Positions 26,060 to 34,400 of a stretch of DNA of 64,000 nucleotides are shown in pieces (position 1 is the stretch's first letter; each line of letters starts with the position of its first letter). The notes beneath the pieces are model-generated. The model was not told the origin of the DNA. It made no database searches and saw only the letters and a list, made by a program, of their open reading frames with translations. Made by a program: the position numbers and the translations under genes. The DNA is from Butyrivibrio sp. NC3005 (GTDB lineage: Bacteria; Bacillota; Clostridia; Lachnospirales; Lachnospiraceae), in assembly GCF_000424545.1 (NCBI RefSeq), contig NZ_KE384206.1, positions 190,022-254,021 on the forward strand. Reading direction: 5' to 3'.

Positions 26060-26342
26060 ATAGATTATTGTTTTTATATAGTCCGTTTTACTGTCTGTAT
26101 ATTTCGTCGCAGACACGCTTTCGCTTGACTATAAACGTAGTGGTACATAATGCGCTAAAAAACAGCGCATAAGTAAATGCGGCATAATTTAAACACTTTT
26201 AAATTATGTCGTCTGCCGTAGGCAGATTTAAAGGCATTATTTATGCCTTTAAACCCCAGACCAACGTTTATAAACAGTTCTGCTCATGAAATATTACAAG
26301 CCAGTAAAACTAATCTACTAAGTATTTAAAACAATAATCTAT
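26060..26342. mobile_element. 283-bp inverted-repeat (MITE-like) element, copy 1
   Basis: A 15-bp perfect terminal inverted repeat (ATAGATTATTGTTTT at 26060-26074, its complement at 26328-26342) bounds a 245-bp core that matches copy 2 (39684-39966) with about five mismatches and no gaps. The core folds into an outer stem (ATAAACGT/ACGTTTAT) around four perfect hairpins, with arms TGCGCT/AGCGCA, ATAATTTAAA/TTTAAATTAT, TCTGCC/GGCAGA and TTTAAAGGCAT/ATGCCTTTAAA. It has no ORF. It fills most of the gap between the ABC ATPase and the CooS-like gene. Confidence 0.75.
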
Positions 26343-26378
26343 AGGTTCTTGTTTTCATCAGGAAAATCAATAACCTAT
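26341..26378. repeat. Dispersed hairpin repeat next to the 283-bp element
   Basis: ATAGGTTCTTGTTTTC and its imperfect complement ending CAATAACCTAT form a hairpin. It matches the hairpin at 28026-28062 (one mismatch in the loop, one in the stem) and overlaps the end of the 283-bp element by two bases. Confidence 0.6.
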
Positions 26379-26424
26379 AATTTTTAACTGCCACCGTTTT
26401 TACGGATTACCGTAACTTTCGACT

Positions 26425-27198
26425 TCAAATAGAATATTCTATATTATCATCTGCCTTCATATTGAAAAGCTCAAAAATCTTATCTCTAACCTGCAAAAAA
26501 TCTCCGCTTGTCCTATCCCTATAATGATGAAGCGGCACTTTTATTACTCCCTTTATTTTACCAGGGTTAGGCGTCATAACAACGATTCTATCTGCTAAAT
26601 ACACCGCTTCTTCAATATCATGAGTTACGAAAATAATTGTCTTTTTCTGATTTCTGCATATATCAAGAATGTCATCCTGAAGCTTCATCCTGGTAATAGC
26701 ATCCAACGCTCCAAACGGCTCATCCATGAAAATAATATCCGGATCCACGCACAAAGCTCTCGCAATAGCAACCCTTTGTTTCATTCCACCAGAAAGCTGC
26801 CTTGGAAAACTTTTAGCAAACTTCTCCAACTTTACAAGTTTTAAATACTCATATGCTTTATCTTTTCGCTCTTTTCTTGATAATCTGCTGTTTTCTATTC
26901 CCAGCTCAACATTTTTCTGAACAGTTCGCCATGGAAGAAGACCATAATTTTGGAAAATAGTTACATTCTTTGTATTAGGTGCACTAACCTTTTTACCTTC
27001 TATCTCGATACTTCCTTTATTCACCAAATCAAAGCCTGCTATAGCATTTAACAGAGTACTTTTTCCGCAGCCAGACGGACCAAGAAGACATATAAATTCT
27101 CCTTTTTCAATATCGAGATTAACATTTTCCAAAGCTGTGAATTCTCTTTTGTTTTCTACAAACGTTTTTCCGGCATTTTCTATATGAATATAAGCCAT
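26425..27198 (-). CDS. NitT/TauT-family ABC transporter ATP-binding protein
   Basis: A 257-residue ABC ATPase of the SsuB/TauB/NrtD class. Walker A is GPSGCGKST near residue 41, the Q-loop is IFQNYGLLPW, the signature LSGGMKQRVAIARAL, Walker B IIFMDEPFGALD and the H-loop FVTHDIEEAVYL. Its start overlaps the permease stop at 27198, so the two are coupled. It completes a three-gene importer with the permease and binding protein upstream. The CooS-like gene follows after a 414-bp gap that holds a 283-bp repeat element, so co-transcription with it is uncertain. Confidence 0.94.
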   Translation of the reverse strand: MAYIHIENAGKTFVENKREFTALENVNLDIEKGEFICLLGPSGCGKSTLLNAIAGFDLVNKGSIEIEGKKVSAPNTKNVTIFQNYGLLPWRTVQKNVELGIENSRLSRKERKDKAYEYLKLVKLEKFAKSFPRQLSGGMKQRVAIARALCVDPDIIFMDEPFGALDAITRMKLQDDILDICRNQKKTIIFVTHDIEEAVYLADRIVVMTPNPGKIKGVIKVPLHHYRDRTSGDFLQVRDKIFELFNMKADDNIEYSI

Positions 27199-27959
27199 TA
27201 GACACTACCTCCCCACGCTCTTAAAATTCTCTTTTCTATCAATCCTAATGCAAAGTCTAAAATAAGCCCTATTATACCTATTACGAAGATAGTCGCAAGC
27301 AAAATATCTGCTCTTACGTTATTTCTGGCATCAATAATGCTGTATCCAAGCCCCGACGTAGCCCCTACCATTTCGCCTGCTACAAGAAATATCCATGCGC
27401 TTCCAAGAGCCAAATGAATAGCACTAGCAATCTGAGGAAATGCCGCAGGGAAGATAACTTTCCACATAAGCTGAGGCTGTTTTATTCCAAAGTTTTCCGA
27501 AACACGGTAATAGACTTTATCAATCCTTGATACAGCAGATACAGTAGCTAAAAGAACCGGGAAAAAAGCCGCAATAAAAATAATCACAATCGCAGGAACA
27601 TCGCCTATACCAAATAAAAGAACCACAAAAGGCATCCATGCCGTAGGAGAAATAGGTCTTAAAAGCTGTAATGTTGGATTTACATACTTGAATACCTTCG
27701 GAAGACTCCCAAGAATAAGTCCTATCAAAACAGCACTTGCAACCGATAATCCATACCCAATAGCAAATCTACCAAGACTCGTTGCAATCGACTTAATCAA
27801 AACTCCTGTCGTAATCATCTCAATAAGTGCATTTAAAGCCATTAAAGGAGACGGAAAAAGCGCTGGACTATAACTACTTATATTAAACAACAGCTGCCAT
27901 ATTCCTATAAGTATAAGAAGCGAAACTATTACATATTTAAGAGAAATAACTTTTTTCAT
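27198..27959 (-). CDS. NitT/TauT-family ABC transporter permease
   Basis: A 253-residue permease with six predicted helices of the SsuC/TauC type. The EAA-like loop that contacts the ATPase is visible around YRVSENFGIKQPQLMWKVIFPAAFPQIASAIHLALG, and the conserved GLGYSI segment follows. It lies downstream of the binding protein (separated by a 359-bp hairpin-rich repeat region) and overlaps the ATPase gene. Substrate unknown: this family imports nitrate, sulfonates, thiamine precursors and others. Confidence 0.93.
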   Translation of the reverse strand: MKKVISLKYVIVSLLILIGIWQLLFNISSYSPALFPSPLMALNALIEMITTGVLIKSIATSLGRFAIGYGLSVASAVLIGLILGSLPKVFKYVNPTLQLLRPISPTAWMPFVVLLFGIGDVPAIVIIFIAAFFPVLLATVSAVSRIDKVYYRVSENFGIKQPQLMWKVIFPAAFPQIASAIHLALGSAWIFLVAGEMVGATSGLGYSIIDARNNVRADILLATIFVIGIIGLILDFALGLIEKRILRAWGGSV

Positions 27960-28021
27960 AAATAAATCCTTTCGGTTTAGCAGACTCCTCCGCTACCCCA
28001 TTACTTTGGGAAGCGCCTTGT

Positions 28022-28297
28022 AAATCTATAGGTTATTGTTTTCATCCGGAAAATCAATAACCGTACCAGACCAAAATTTGTCGTTAAGACAAATTTTGTC
28101 CTGCGAAGCAGGATTCTTGCTGATGATTATCCTAAATCTCAGCAAGAATTCATGACTTCTTGTCACTTATATTCAGAAACTCGCATTTACTGCGAGTTTC
28201 GTGAGAACAAAAGTCAAGCGGCAAACTGGTCCAAGGCGAAGCCTTTTCAAATGGCCAGTTTGCGTAGTTTTTGGAACGCAGTGACAAAAATCTATAG
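28022..28297. repeat. Structured intergenic repeat element between binding protein and permease genes
   Basis: The gap 27960-28318 holds no gene but at least six hairpins in a row: GGTTATTG/CAATAACC, AAAATTTGTC/GACAAATTTT, CCTGC/GCAGG, ATTCTTGCTGA/TCAGCAAGAAT, AACTCGCA/TGCGAGTT and GCAAACTGG/CCAGTTTGC. AAATCTATAG stands at both ends as a direct repeat (28022-28031 and 28288-28297). The left hairpin recurs at 5838-5878 and 26341-26378, and the right end (TTGGAACGCAGTGACAAAAA) recurs at 39661. It behaves like a second dispersed element family, inserted inside a transporter operon. Confidence 0.65.
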
Positions 28298-28318
28298 CTT
28301 TTTACCTTGACTTTATCT

Positions 28319-29269
28319 TTACTCGTTTTCTTTATAAAAACTATCATCTACAAATTCCTCATATGAAGGTGGATTATCAAGCAATCCGTAACTAACAACT
28401 CTTTTCTGCAAATCCTCGTACATCTTTTTTGTAATTTCCAAATCTTTGTATGATATCCACTTCAAGGAAATATCCAGAACATCATCCTTTTGATTAAGAT
28501 ACTTTTTAGCAACTGCCTTTGCCGCATCACTTGTCAGATTATTACCTGCTTGTTTATAAGCATCTACAAATTTCCCTGCTTCAACAGCTCTTTTTGACAA
28601 AAAATCATCTGTAAGAACAAGTACGCAGCAAACAGAATCTTCCCAAAGTTCTTCTGATGTATACAGAACTTTTCCTGCCCCAATAGATACTCCCATGGCG
28701 CCAAAAGGTTCTGCAACACAGTATCCGTCAATTGTTCCTGCCGCAAGTGCTGATGGCATTTCAGTTGGCGCAAGCTCTACGATTTTCACATCATCAATTT
28801 TTAAATTATTCTTAGAAAGTGCATCATTAACAAGAATATTATGTGAAGACTGTCTGTGAGGAATTGCAATTGTCCTATTTCTAAGGTCAGCAGCATCTTT
28901 CACATCTTTAGATACGATAAGAACATTTCCATCCTTGTGACCAAGTGCAACTGCCTTTATTCCAATCCCTTCAGCTCTAGACTTCATAGCAAGCTCGATT
29001 AGAACAGATGCTCCATCCACTTTGCCTGAATTTAATGCATCCAGAAGTTCTGGCCAGGAACCATATTTTATAAGCTCGACTTTTATATCTTTATTGTTTT
29101 TTTCAAGCTCCTCAGCTTCTTCCAAAAGAGCCAGTGAATGAGTAATTGGAAGGTAAGCAATCTTAATAGTCTTTGCATTTTCGTTAGCACTTGATTTTTC
29201 TGCAGAGCACGCCATAAGCCCCACAGATTGAATTAAAACAAGCAATAAAATAAACAACTTTTTCATCAT
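28319..29269 (-). CDS. NitT/TauT-family substrate-binding lipoprotein
   Basis: A 316-residue periplasmic-type binding protein of the NMT1/SsuA fold, starting at ATG 29269 after GGAGGAG. The signal peptide ends in a lipobox (VGLMACS) near residue 20. The mature part begins KTIKIAYLPITHSLALLEEAEELEK and includes a KYGSWPELLDALNSGKVDGAS segment and PTEMPSALAAGTIDGYCVAEPFG, both standard for this family. It is the first gene of the importer operon that leads to the CooS-like gene. Ligand unknown. Confidence 0.92.
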   Translation of the reverse strand: MMKKLFILLLVLIQSVGLMACSAEKSSANENAKTIKIAYLPITHSLALLEEAEELEKNNKDIKVELIKYGSWPELLDALNSGKVDGASVLIELAMKSRAEGIGIKAVALGHKDGNVLIVSKDVKDAADLRNRTIAIPHRQSSHNILVNDALSKNNLKIDDVKIVELAPTEMPSALAAGTIDGYCVAEPFGAMGVSIGAGKVLYTSEELWEDSVCCVLVLTDDFLSKRAVEAGKFVDAYKQAGNNLTSDAAKAVAKKYLNQKDDVLDISLKWISYKDLEITKKMYEDLQKRVVSYGLLDNPPSYEEFVDDSFYKENE

Positions 29270-29281
29270 AGTCTCCTCCAT

Positions 29282-29535
29282 TTTGATTACTATCTAGATA
29301 CTTTCTTTTTAAGACCTTTCTTTTTATGGGCTTCCTTATTTAAGGTGCTATCTTTTTGGAATTTTGGGGAACCTTCACTTTTGCGCACTTTTATTTTTCT
29401 TTTGACAATTCCTTTATACCTTCTAGTTTAATAGGTTTAAAAGTGCCTAAAACGATTTTAAAACGAAAAAACATTGCATAGTTATGTATATTTATACAAC
29501 TTTTTTCATTTCCTACCGCTTCAATAGGATAATAC
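29282..29535. other. Intergenic region upstream of the NitT/TauT operon
   Basis: This stretch should hold the promoter of the importer operon, but I see no strong -35/-10 pair and no riboswitch fold that I recognise. It contains a GTATAAATATAC palindrome and AT-rich runs only. Confidence 0.4.
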
Positions 29536-29570
29536 CAAAATAAAAGAACTAGGTCAATAAGCCTAGTTCC
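29536..29570 (-). terminator. Intrinsic terminator after cobQ
   Basis: GAACTAGG pairs with CCTAGTTC around an 8-base loop, and TTTTATTTT follows on the minus strand. It lies about 75 bp past the cobQ stop. Confidence 0.75.
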
Positions 29571-29645
29571 TAAAGATTGTGATATTTGGTTATCAATAAT
29601 TTTTATAATGTCACTTATAAATATTCTTTTTATAAAAAACGTTTT

Positions 29646-31127
29646 TTAATTATGAAAAATCGTCTTTTTGATAAAGTCAAAATCCAGATTTTCCCTAAAC
29701 ACATCAGCTATATAATTAAGCTCATCTTCCTGCCTTGTCTTTGCAGACTTTAGCTTGAATTCTGGCTTAGTAAGTCCTTTTCTTTCAAACAAAATTTCTA
29801 ATAAACTATCTGTAAACTCCTCGCTGTCAAAAATTCCATGAAGATATGAACCCATAACATTTCCTTTTGAAAAAGTAACTTTATCTACTTTTTGTCCATT
29901 TTCAAAAGACCTTCCCATATGGATTTCATAACCTTCTACTCTAATCCCTGAGAGTTTATTCCATACGCCGCTCATATTATCTGTTACGGTAATTACCTGC
30001 TTTAGAACCTTCTCTTTGGCAAAATAAGTAGTCATAGGAAGGAGCGATAAACCTTCTACATTTCCTTTTGTCTCCGCTCCAAGTTCATCTACTATTTCGT
30101 TTCCGAGCATCTGAAAGCCGCCACAGATTCCTATAAGAAGAGCTCTCTTTGCTATACACTTTTTTATAGCTTCATCAAAACCATTTTTCTTTAACCACAA
30201 CATATCTTTTGTAGTATTCTTGGTGCCTGGAAGAATAATAAGGTCTGCATCCTCCAAATCTTCTGCGTTATCTGTATAGAAAAAGTCTACACTATCCAAG
30301 CCTTCAAAAACTTCAAAATCTGAATAATTGCTAAGATATGGAAGTTTAACAACTGCTATTTTCACAACATTTTCTGATAAAACAGTATCTTTTTTTCTTG
30401 TATACAATTTATCAGATAAGCTGTCCTCATCATCAAGCTTGTGATTTACATAAGGCAGAACTCCTGTAAACGGAACATCACAATACTGTTTGAACATAGT
30501 AAGTCCTGGTGTTAGTAAAGAAACATCTCCTCTGAATTTATTAATGATAAATCCTTTCACCCTATCTCTTTCTGCCGGTAAAAGAAGATTCATAGTGCCT
30601 AGAAGCTGTGCAAATACTCCTCCAAGGTCAATATTGCCCACCAAAAGTACAGGGGCATCCAGAATCTCTGCAAGCCCCATATTTACTATGTCATTTTCCC
30701 TTAAATTAATTTCAACAGGACTTCCCGCTCCTTCAATAACTATGATATCCGCATTTTGGGATAGATTATCATACGCACTTTTTATCTCCGGAATGAGACT
30801 TTTTTTCATGGAAAAGTATTCTGCTGCCTTCATGTTGCCGATAGACTCTCCATTTACTATTACCTGCGAAATAGAATTCCCCATAGGCTTTAGCAAAATA
30901 GGATTCATATCTGCGCTTGGAAGTTTGCATGCGGCAGCAGCCTGAACCACTTGTGCCCGTCCCATCTCTTTGCCATCTAAAGTCACAAAAGAATTCAAAG
31001 CCATATTTTGAGACTTAAATGGCGCAACGCTATATCCATCCTGATGTAAAACTCTTAAAATACCTGCAGTTACGATGCTCTTTCCAACATTTGACATCGT
31101 ACCCTGAATCATTAAATTTTTAGCCAA
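29646..31127 (-). CDS. cobQ: Cobyric acid synthase
   Basis: A 493-residue CobQ/CbiP that amidates the b, d, e and g carboxylates of adenosylcobyrinic a,c-diamide in vitamin B12 synthesis. The N-terminal dethiobiotin synthetase-like domain has the P-loop GTMSNVGKS at about residue 9 and the MNPILLKP segment near 75. The C-terminal glutamine amidotransferase domain has LPGTKNTTKD and the nucleophile motif ICGGFQMLG near 333, and a HMGRS/YLHGIF His near 430. The start is TTG at 31127, eight bases after GGAG. It follows the AGE-family gene by 15 bp. No other cobalamin gene and no B12 riboswitch are seen nearby, so it is an isolated step or part of a split pathway. Confidence 0.95.
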   Translation of the reverse strand: MAKNLMIQGTMSNVGKSIVTAGILRVLHQDGYSVAPFKSQNMALNSFVTLDGKEMGRAQVVQAAAACKLPSADMNPILLKPMGNSISQVIVNGESIGNMKAAEYFSMKKSLIPEIKSAYDNLSQNADIIVIEGAGSPVEINLRENDIVNMGLAEILDAPVLLVGNIDLGGVFAQLLGTMNLLLPAERDRVKGFIINKFRGDVSLLTPGLTMFKQYCDVPFTGVLPYVNHKLDDEDSLSDKLYTRKKDTVLSENVVKIAVVKLPYLSNYSDFEVFEGLDSVDFFYTDNAEDLEDADLIILPGTKNTTKDMLWLKKNGFDEAIKKCIAKRALLIGICGGFQMLGNEIVDELGAETKGNVEGLSLLPMTTYFAKEKVLKQVITVTDNMSGVWNKLSGIRVEGYEIHMGRSFENGQKVDKVTFSKGNVMGSYLHGIFDSEEFTDSLLEILFERKGLTKPEFKLKSAKTRQEDELNYIADVFRENLDFDFIKKTIFHN

Positions 31128-31142
31128 TGCTTTCTCCGATTT

Positions 31143-32369
31143 TTATATATATCCATCTTTAACTGCTTTGGCAATAGATACTCCCACTTCTTTGTTATAA
31201 GGAATAAGAGTTGCCTGCAAAGCATGATAAATATCTGATTTGCCCGGCCATACGGTTTCAAGAAGATTGTTATGTGAATCTAACTGATGAAACCATGAAC
31301 CATTTTTGTGATCTATTACAACATTATCGAGATAATCCATAAAATTTGAATAATCTTCTTTATATCGCTCATTTCCTGTAACCCTAAACAAAACAGAAGA
31401 AGAATTGATTGCCTCAGCAAGAGTCCAATGCATTCTGTCATGTACAATAGGCTGTCCATCCCATCCTGTTGTATAACATATTCCAGGCGCTCCATCTGCA
31501 TTCCATGCATCAGAAACTGCTGTATTGTAAAGATTTATAGCCGCATCTATATATTTCCTATCATCTGTCTCTGTAGCTTTGGCCCACTGAGTAATAAGCC
31601 TTGCCCATTCGATTCCATGCCCCGGAGTTGCACCATAGGGCTTGAATGGATCATCTTTTTTCTCCTTATTGCACTCAAGTTCTGCATCCCAGTTTTTTGA
31701 AAAATGCTCAGGAATACGCCAGTTATTGTCTTTTGCCCAGCAGATTACCCTGTCTATTATTCTCTTTGCCCTGTCTGCGTATTTCACATCTCCACAAGCA
31801 TCAAAAACAGCAAGAAAAGCTTCTACTGAATGCATATTTGCATTAAGACCTCTGTAGTCATCAAGAATGGTAAACTCAGTATTCCAGGTATCTACAGATA
31901 GTCCGATTTTTTCATCCCAGAAAAATTTGTCATAAGTTTCAAGTGCTATATCCAAAAGCCTGTCAGCACCTTCTATACCCGCAAGAACTCCAGACGTAGC
32001 TGCGAGTATCACGAAAGCATGTGCATAGCACTGCTTTGTAGGAAGAATAGTTCCATCTGCATTAATTCCTGCATACCATCCACCGTTTTTATCATCATAA
32101 AGTTCTGTCAAAAGACCATTGATAGCCTGCCCAGCAAGCTCTTTGGCACCTTTGTGACCAAGCATAGTACCAATACTATAAACATGCGCCATTCTGCTTG
32201 TTATCCAGGTCTCTCTAGGTCTGTCTTTCCAAGGTGTTCCATCATCTCCTAAATAATAAGAACTACCTTTAGGAGATGGGAAATTGTGCCCAAAGTTCAA
32301 AAGATTATCAGTACAGTTTCTAAGAAACTCCCTGTTTTCTTCATCATTAAGTATATATTTTTTGTTCAT
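31143..32369 (-). CDS. AGE-family aldose-ketose isomerase or epimerase
   Basis: A 408-residue (alpha/alpha)6-barrel enzyme of the N-acylglucosamine 2-epimerase family. PRETWITSRMAHVYSIG near the N-terminus, the PGHGIEWARLITQW motif (His and Glu) in the middle and KSDIYHALQATLIP at the C-terminus are the catalytic regions. The last motif is closer to YihS/mannose isomerase enzymes than to cellobiose 2-epimerase, so interconversion of a hexose and its ketose (mannose, glucose or sulfoquinovose with the matching ketose) is my best guess. There is no sulfoquinovose pathway around it. It is 15 bp upstream of cobQ. Confidence 0.88.
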   Translation of the reverse strand: MNKKYILNDEENREFLRNCTDNLLNFGHNFPSPKGSSYYLGDDGTPWKDRPRETWITSRMAHVYSIGTMLGHKGAKELAGQAINGLLTELYDDKNGGWYAGINADGTILPTKQCYAHAFVILAATSGVLAGIEGADRLLDIALETYDKFFWDEKIGLSVDTWNTEFTILDDYRGLNANMHSVEAFLAVFDACGDVKYADRAKRIIDRVICWAKDNNWRIPEHFSKNWDAELECNKEKKDDPFKPYGATPGHGIEWARLITQWAKATETDDRKYIDAAINLYNTAVSDAWNADGAPGICYTTGWDGQPIVHDRMHWTLAEAINSSSVLFRVTGNERYKEDYSNFMDYLDNVVIDHKNGSWFHQLDSHNNLLETVWPGKSDIYHALQATLIPYNKEVGVSIAKAVKDGYI

Positions 32370-32411
32370 TGCAATACCCCCTAAGATTATGTTTTCAATA
32401 AATTCTGTTTT

Positions 32412-32443
32412 CTGTTTGTATATTACGTCACAGACACGCTTTC
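32412..32443. repeat. Fragment of the 283-bp element
   Basis: Thirty-two bases here match the left part of the 283-bp element (copy 2, 39715-39746) with two mismatches. The remainder of the element is absent. The fragment sits between the AGE-family gene and rnhA. Confidence 0.6.
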
Positions 32444-32468
32444 ATGACAAAAAGCGTATTATACCAAC

Positions 32469-32963
32469 TCAACAAATACCGATTAAGTCTCCTCCATCAT
32501 CATGCAAAAGATTATCTCCATCTGCTGAAGTTGTTGCCAGTTCATCACATCGTTCATTCTCTGGATGTCCTGCGTGACCTTTAACCCAGTGCCACACGAT
32601 TATGTGACCATTCTTAGCCTTTAACAAGCGTTCCCAAAGTGCTTTATTAGCTACAGGCTTTTTGGCAGAATTAACCCACCCTTTTTTCTGCCAGTTCTCT
32701 ATCCAGTTCTGATTAAATGCATCAATAACATATTTGGAATCAGAATATAAATCAATGTGACACGGATGATTTAAAGCTTCAAGAGCTTTGATAACTGCAA
32801 GCAGTTCCATTCTATTGTTAGTAGTCTTATCAAAACCTTCTGAAAGTTCTTTTTGATAAACTTTACCATCTTTATCAACGAAGCGTAATATACTTCCAAA
32901 ACCGCCCGGACCGTTTGGATTTCCTCTTGCTGCTCCGTCGGTAAATATCTCAATATTCTGCAT
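32469..32963 (-). CDS. rnhA: Ribonuclease HI
   Basis: A 164-residue RNase HI that cleaves the RNA strand of RNA-DNA hybrids. The four catalytic acids are visible: Asp in FTDGAARGNPNGPGGFG near residue 8, Glu in NNRMELLAVIKAL near 52, Asp in LYSDSKYVIDAF near 74 and Asp in NERCDELA near 141. The handle region WQKKGWVNSAKKPVANKALW is of the E. coli type. It ends without unusual extension. It lies 12 bp downstream of a lipoprotein gene. Confidence 0.95.
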   Translation of the reverse strand: MQNIEIFTDGAARGNPNGPGGFGSILRFVDKDGKVYQKELSEGFDKTTNNRMELLAVIKALEALNHPCHIDLYSDSKYVIDAFNQNWIENWQKKGWVNSAKKPVANKALWERLLKAKNGHIIVWHWVKGHAGHPENERCDELATTSADGDNLLHDDGGDLIGIC

Positions 32964-32975
32964 AAATATTCCCTG

Positions 32976-33830
32976 TTACTTATTCTCTATAGCTTCACCG
33001 CTCATATCTTTGATGTAGAAGCCATTAGGATTATTCTCATCTACTACGCAGTAATATTTTGCCTTAAGCTCATATTTATCCCATTTATTGTTTTCTTCGT
33101 CATTCCAAGGATAATAATCAGCCTCGATAACAAATTCGCCATTACCGCTATCAACTATATTGACATCATACTTTGGATAAACCGTTCCCCAGTCACCAAG
33201 TGTAAGGCCAAAATTTTCATCATCAATTTTCTTTGCCTGCTGACCTGTATAATTGCTATAGTCAAACTTTTTGCCAAATAATTCCATCATAGCCTCTTCA
33301 ACATTGCCTCTCGGAATTATTGCACAGCCATTATCCTCTGAATACTCGAATTTGCTGTAATCATGACCAGCATAGAAAATAGATACTGCAACAGCTATAT
33401 CATCATCTAACGAAGAGTAGCTCTTAACTGATTCCATCATCCTAAGACCATTCCAATCTATGAAACGATCCAAACATTTTCTAACATTCTCCTCTGATGG
33501 AAGCTTAGCATTATTTACAACAGCTGTGGTGGCTTCATTTGCAGACGATACACTATCAGATGCATCAAGACTTGATGATGCACTATCAGATGTATTCTGA
33601 TTGTCTGTTGTTACAAGAGTACTGGCAGTATTAGAAGCGCTATTATCAGCCCCTCTCTCTTCAATTGCGGAGTTGTTGTCTCCAGAAAAGTTTACAGATG
33701 GAGTACTACAGCCTGCCATGCTCGCAGCTATCACAGTTCCTAATAAACTGGCAGCAAACATACCATACTTGTTTTTTACAGTTACTTTTCTAAGATCTTT
33801 TCTTGAGAATCTGTTATTTTCTTTTTTCAT
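32976..33830 (-). CDS. Predicted lipoprotein of unknown function
   Basis: A 284-residue exported protein. The start at 33830 follows GCGAGG and gives a basic N-terminus, a hydrophobic segment and the lipobox MAGCS near residue 41. A Ser/Asn/Thr-rich linker (about residues 45-110) resembles a cell-wall spacer. The folded part (110-284) contains YPKYDVNIVDSGNGEFVIEADYYPWNDEE and looks all-beta at the end. I do not recognise the family. A perfect 13-bp inverted repeat lies in its 5' leader. Confidence 0.8.
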   Translation of the reverse strand: MKKENNRFSRKDLRKVTVKNKYGMFAASLLGTVIAASMAGCSTPSVNFSGDNNSAIEERGADNSASNTASTLVTTDNQNTSDSASSSLDASDSVSSANEATTAVVNNAKLPSEENVRKCLDRFIDWNGLRMMESVKSYSSLDDDIAVAVSIFYAGHDYSKFEYSEDNGCAIIPRGNVEEAMMELFGKKFDYSNYTGQQAKKIDDENFGLTLGDWGTVYPKYDVNIVDSGNGEFVIEADYYPWNDEENNKWDKYELKAKYYCVVDENNPNGFYIKDMSGEAIENK

Positions 33831-33852
33831 ATTAACCTCGCTTTGTAAAGTT

Positions 33853-33889
33853 AATGCCAATCATTATTTCCTATTTAATGATTGGCATT
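33853..33889. promoter_or_regulatory. Perfect 13-bp inverted repeat upstream of the lipoprotein gene
   Basis: AATGCCAATCATT (33853-33865) and AATGATTGGCATT (33877-33889) are perfect complements with an 11-base spacer, 22 bp before the lipoprotein start. No T run follows on the minus strand, so it is more likely an operator or leader hairpin than a terminator. Confidence 0.5.
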
Positions 33890-33976
33890 CTCCATAACAC
33901 ATGTTTTATTATAGCACAAACAGTAACTTATTTTTCTACAGTTTTATCAAATTGTGATACATATGAAAGAATTGTT

Positions 33977-34270
33977 TCACATTTCTCCACCATCCCTATT
34001 TATCATCTCCATTATTTCCCTGTTTCGCTCTAGCATGTTATAGATACCATCTTCAGAAAGAACTCCCCTCTTCACATGTAAAGGAATTTCTCCTTTTTCA
34101 TCCATAGCAAAATCCTCTTTCCACTGCCTGCTGGAATAATATTTTTCTAATATCTGAACTTTTGACTGCAAACTCTTGTAATTCTCAATAGCGTTTTCTA
34201 AATATTCTTGAGCATTTTTAACTTCATCAAAAATCTTCTCATACTCTGATATATGTTTAAAATCCTTCAT
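33977..34270 (-). CDS. DUF4298 domain protein
   Basis: A 97-residue soluble, helical and highly charged protein of the DUF4298 family. The family pattern is visible: a coiled-coil-like N-terminus (DEVKNAQEYLENAIENYKSL), then LEKYYSSRQWKEDF, and the C-terminal KRGVLSEDGIYNMLERNREIMEMI. ATG 34270 is preferred over an upstream in-frame TTG. Function unknown. It lies between a lipoprotein gene and a Fur-type regulator, separated from the latter by a terminator. Confidence 0.85.
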   Translation of the reverse strand: MKDFKHISEYEKIFDEVKNAQEYLENAIENYKSLQSKVQILEKYYSSRQWKEDFAMDEKGEIPLHVKRGVLSEDGIYNMLERNREIMEMINRDGGEM

Positions 34271-34354
34271 AATAAAGTCCCATCTTCTTATCAATATACT
34301 CTACCTTTATTCCAGAGCTTGCTACTATAATACCACTAAAGGAGTTTTATTAAC

Positions 34355-34388
34355 AAAAAAACCTGCCCTAGTTTTCACTAAAGCAGGT
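34355..34388 (-). terminator. Intrinsic terminator after the Fur-type gene
   Basis: On the minus strand ACCTGC and GCAGGT pair, with an inner TAGT/ACTA continuation, and a run of seven T residues follows. It lies 12 bp after the stop of the Fur-type gene. Confidence 0.8.
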
Positions 34389-34400
34389 ACTTTTTACGCT

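Noticed and set aside
28150-28347. 65-codon open frame between transporter genes
   Set aside because: It runs through the hairpin-rich repeat and lacks a ribosome site; the repeat structure explains the sequence.
29282-29645. Cobalamin riboswitch near cobQ
   Set aside because: I could not find the B12 box or a matching fold there or upstream of the AGE-family gene.
30490-30945. 151-codon open frame on the plus strand
   Set aside because: Antisense shadow of cobQ; no start signal and composition is that of a reversed coding frame.
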